The notes beneath the pieces were generated by a model. The model ran no database searches and had not been told where the DNA came from. It saw nothing but the letters and a program-made list of their open reading frames with translations. 51,071 bases of DNA from Verrucomicrobiota bacterium (GTDB lineage: Bacteria; Verrucomicrobiota; Verrucomicrobiia; Chthoniobacterales; JAFAMB01). The DNA is taken from the NCBI GenBank assembly GCA_019239825.1, contig JAFAZK010000208.1:1-51071 (forward strand). The letters run 5' to 3'. Positions 50,924 through 51,071 of the stretch are shown in pieces; within the stretch, counting starts at the first letter, position 1; each line of letters begins with the position of its first letter. Both the position numbers and the translations under genes were made by a program.

Positions 50924-51071
50924 TTACTTCTTGAGCCTGTTCGCCATGCTGACCCGGATTTCCTCTTGAAGCTTCTTAACTTCTTCCGGCTTGCGGTTAC
51001 ATAGCACCGCTGCAACCAACGTTTCACCCCGGCGATGACGGGCGATAAAATTCGTTTTCTCACGGGAGCCT
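50924..51071 (-). CDS. Partial gene at the right edge, C-terminus only
   Basis: The last 48 codons of a minus-strand gene that continues beyond the window. The visible part begins SREKTNFIARHRRGETLVAA and ends EEIRVSMANRLKK, a helical, charged C-terminus without stop codons. Codon use and amphipathic character look coding, unlike the overlapping frame at 50821-51063. I do not recognise the family. Confidence 0.55.
   Translation of the reverse strand, partial: GSREKTNFIARHRRGETLVAAVLCNRKPEEVKKLQEEIRVSMANRLKK

Noticed and set aside
50821..51063. 80-codon minus-strand frame at the right edge
   Set aside because: It runs through the inverted repeat at 50838-50905 and is Arg/Ala rich without structure. 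The other frame ending at 50924 looks much more like coding sequence.

Overview
The window reads like a chromosomal segment of a free-living Gram-negative bacterium, most likely a soil Verrucomicrobiota of the Chthoniobacterales/Spartobacteria type. That assignment is an inference. It rests on mid-50s GC by eye, an LptF/G permease and a LAB_N protein, large PEGA and TPR Ser/Thr kinases, a planctomycete/verrucomicrobia-style ECF sigma factor next to a kinase, zinc-ribbon/DUF2339 proteins, a sedolisin, and many intergenic inverted repeats. No rRNA, tRNA, CRISPR array, phage or transposase gene was recognised.

Layout. 0.2-5.7 kb: gcvT-gcvH (minus) diverge from gcvP (plus), which overlaps an LptF/LptG-family permease. 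6-9 kb: a DapF-fold protein with both catalytic cysteines replaced by serine, then agmatine catabolism (aguB, aguA; minus). 9.3-11.1 kb: an unknown membrane protein and an AIM24/TIGR00266 protein. 11.5-16.3 kb: a complete ytfQ-ytfR-ytfT-yjfF galactofuranose-type ABC importer (minus). 16.8-18.5 kb: a small FHA-like protein converging on a zinc-ribbon/TM/OmpA-like protein. 18.8-22.5 kb: the methylcitrate cycle prpB-prpC-prpD for propionate. 22.7-27.4 kb (minus): cysteine desulfurase, LAB_N protein, DUF983 protein and a secreted sedolisin preceded by 1.2 kb of non-coding DNA. 28.6-31.2 kb: an active ketosynthase plus a second ketosynthase-like protein that has lost Cys-His-His, a KS-alpha/chain-length-factor arrangement. 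31.4-43.8 kb: MntR-like regulator, lipoprotein, PEGA kinase with a second degenerate kinase domain, nucleotidyltransferase plus small partner, ECF sigma factor translationally coupled to a TPR kinase, a secreted protein and a DUF2339 membrane protein. 43.9-50.8 kb: fabD, a carbohydrate ABC importer without its ATPase, thiD, apaG and a metallo-beta-lactamase-fold hydrolase. A truncated gene runs off the right edge.

The most distinctive non-coding trait is the number of intergenic inverted-repeat elements. At least seven sequence families are present: a GTGGGGCGAGGCTCCCG-ended family in four copies with a shared internal inverted repeat in three, a 94-bp family ending in AAAGCGGCTCCCCTC, a GCGCAGAGGGCGCAACGG family lying between co-directional genes, and others. 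Several look MITE- or BIME-like, and some touch the start or stop codons of neighbouring genes. The strongest candidates for new biology are the cysteine-less DapF homologue whose start codon is buried in a long hairpin, the ketosynthase pair without a visible carrier protein, the sigma/kinase and nucleotidyltransferase modules, and the array of GTTAGAC sites plus a small ORF upstream of the sedolisin.
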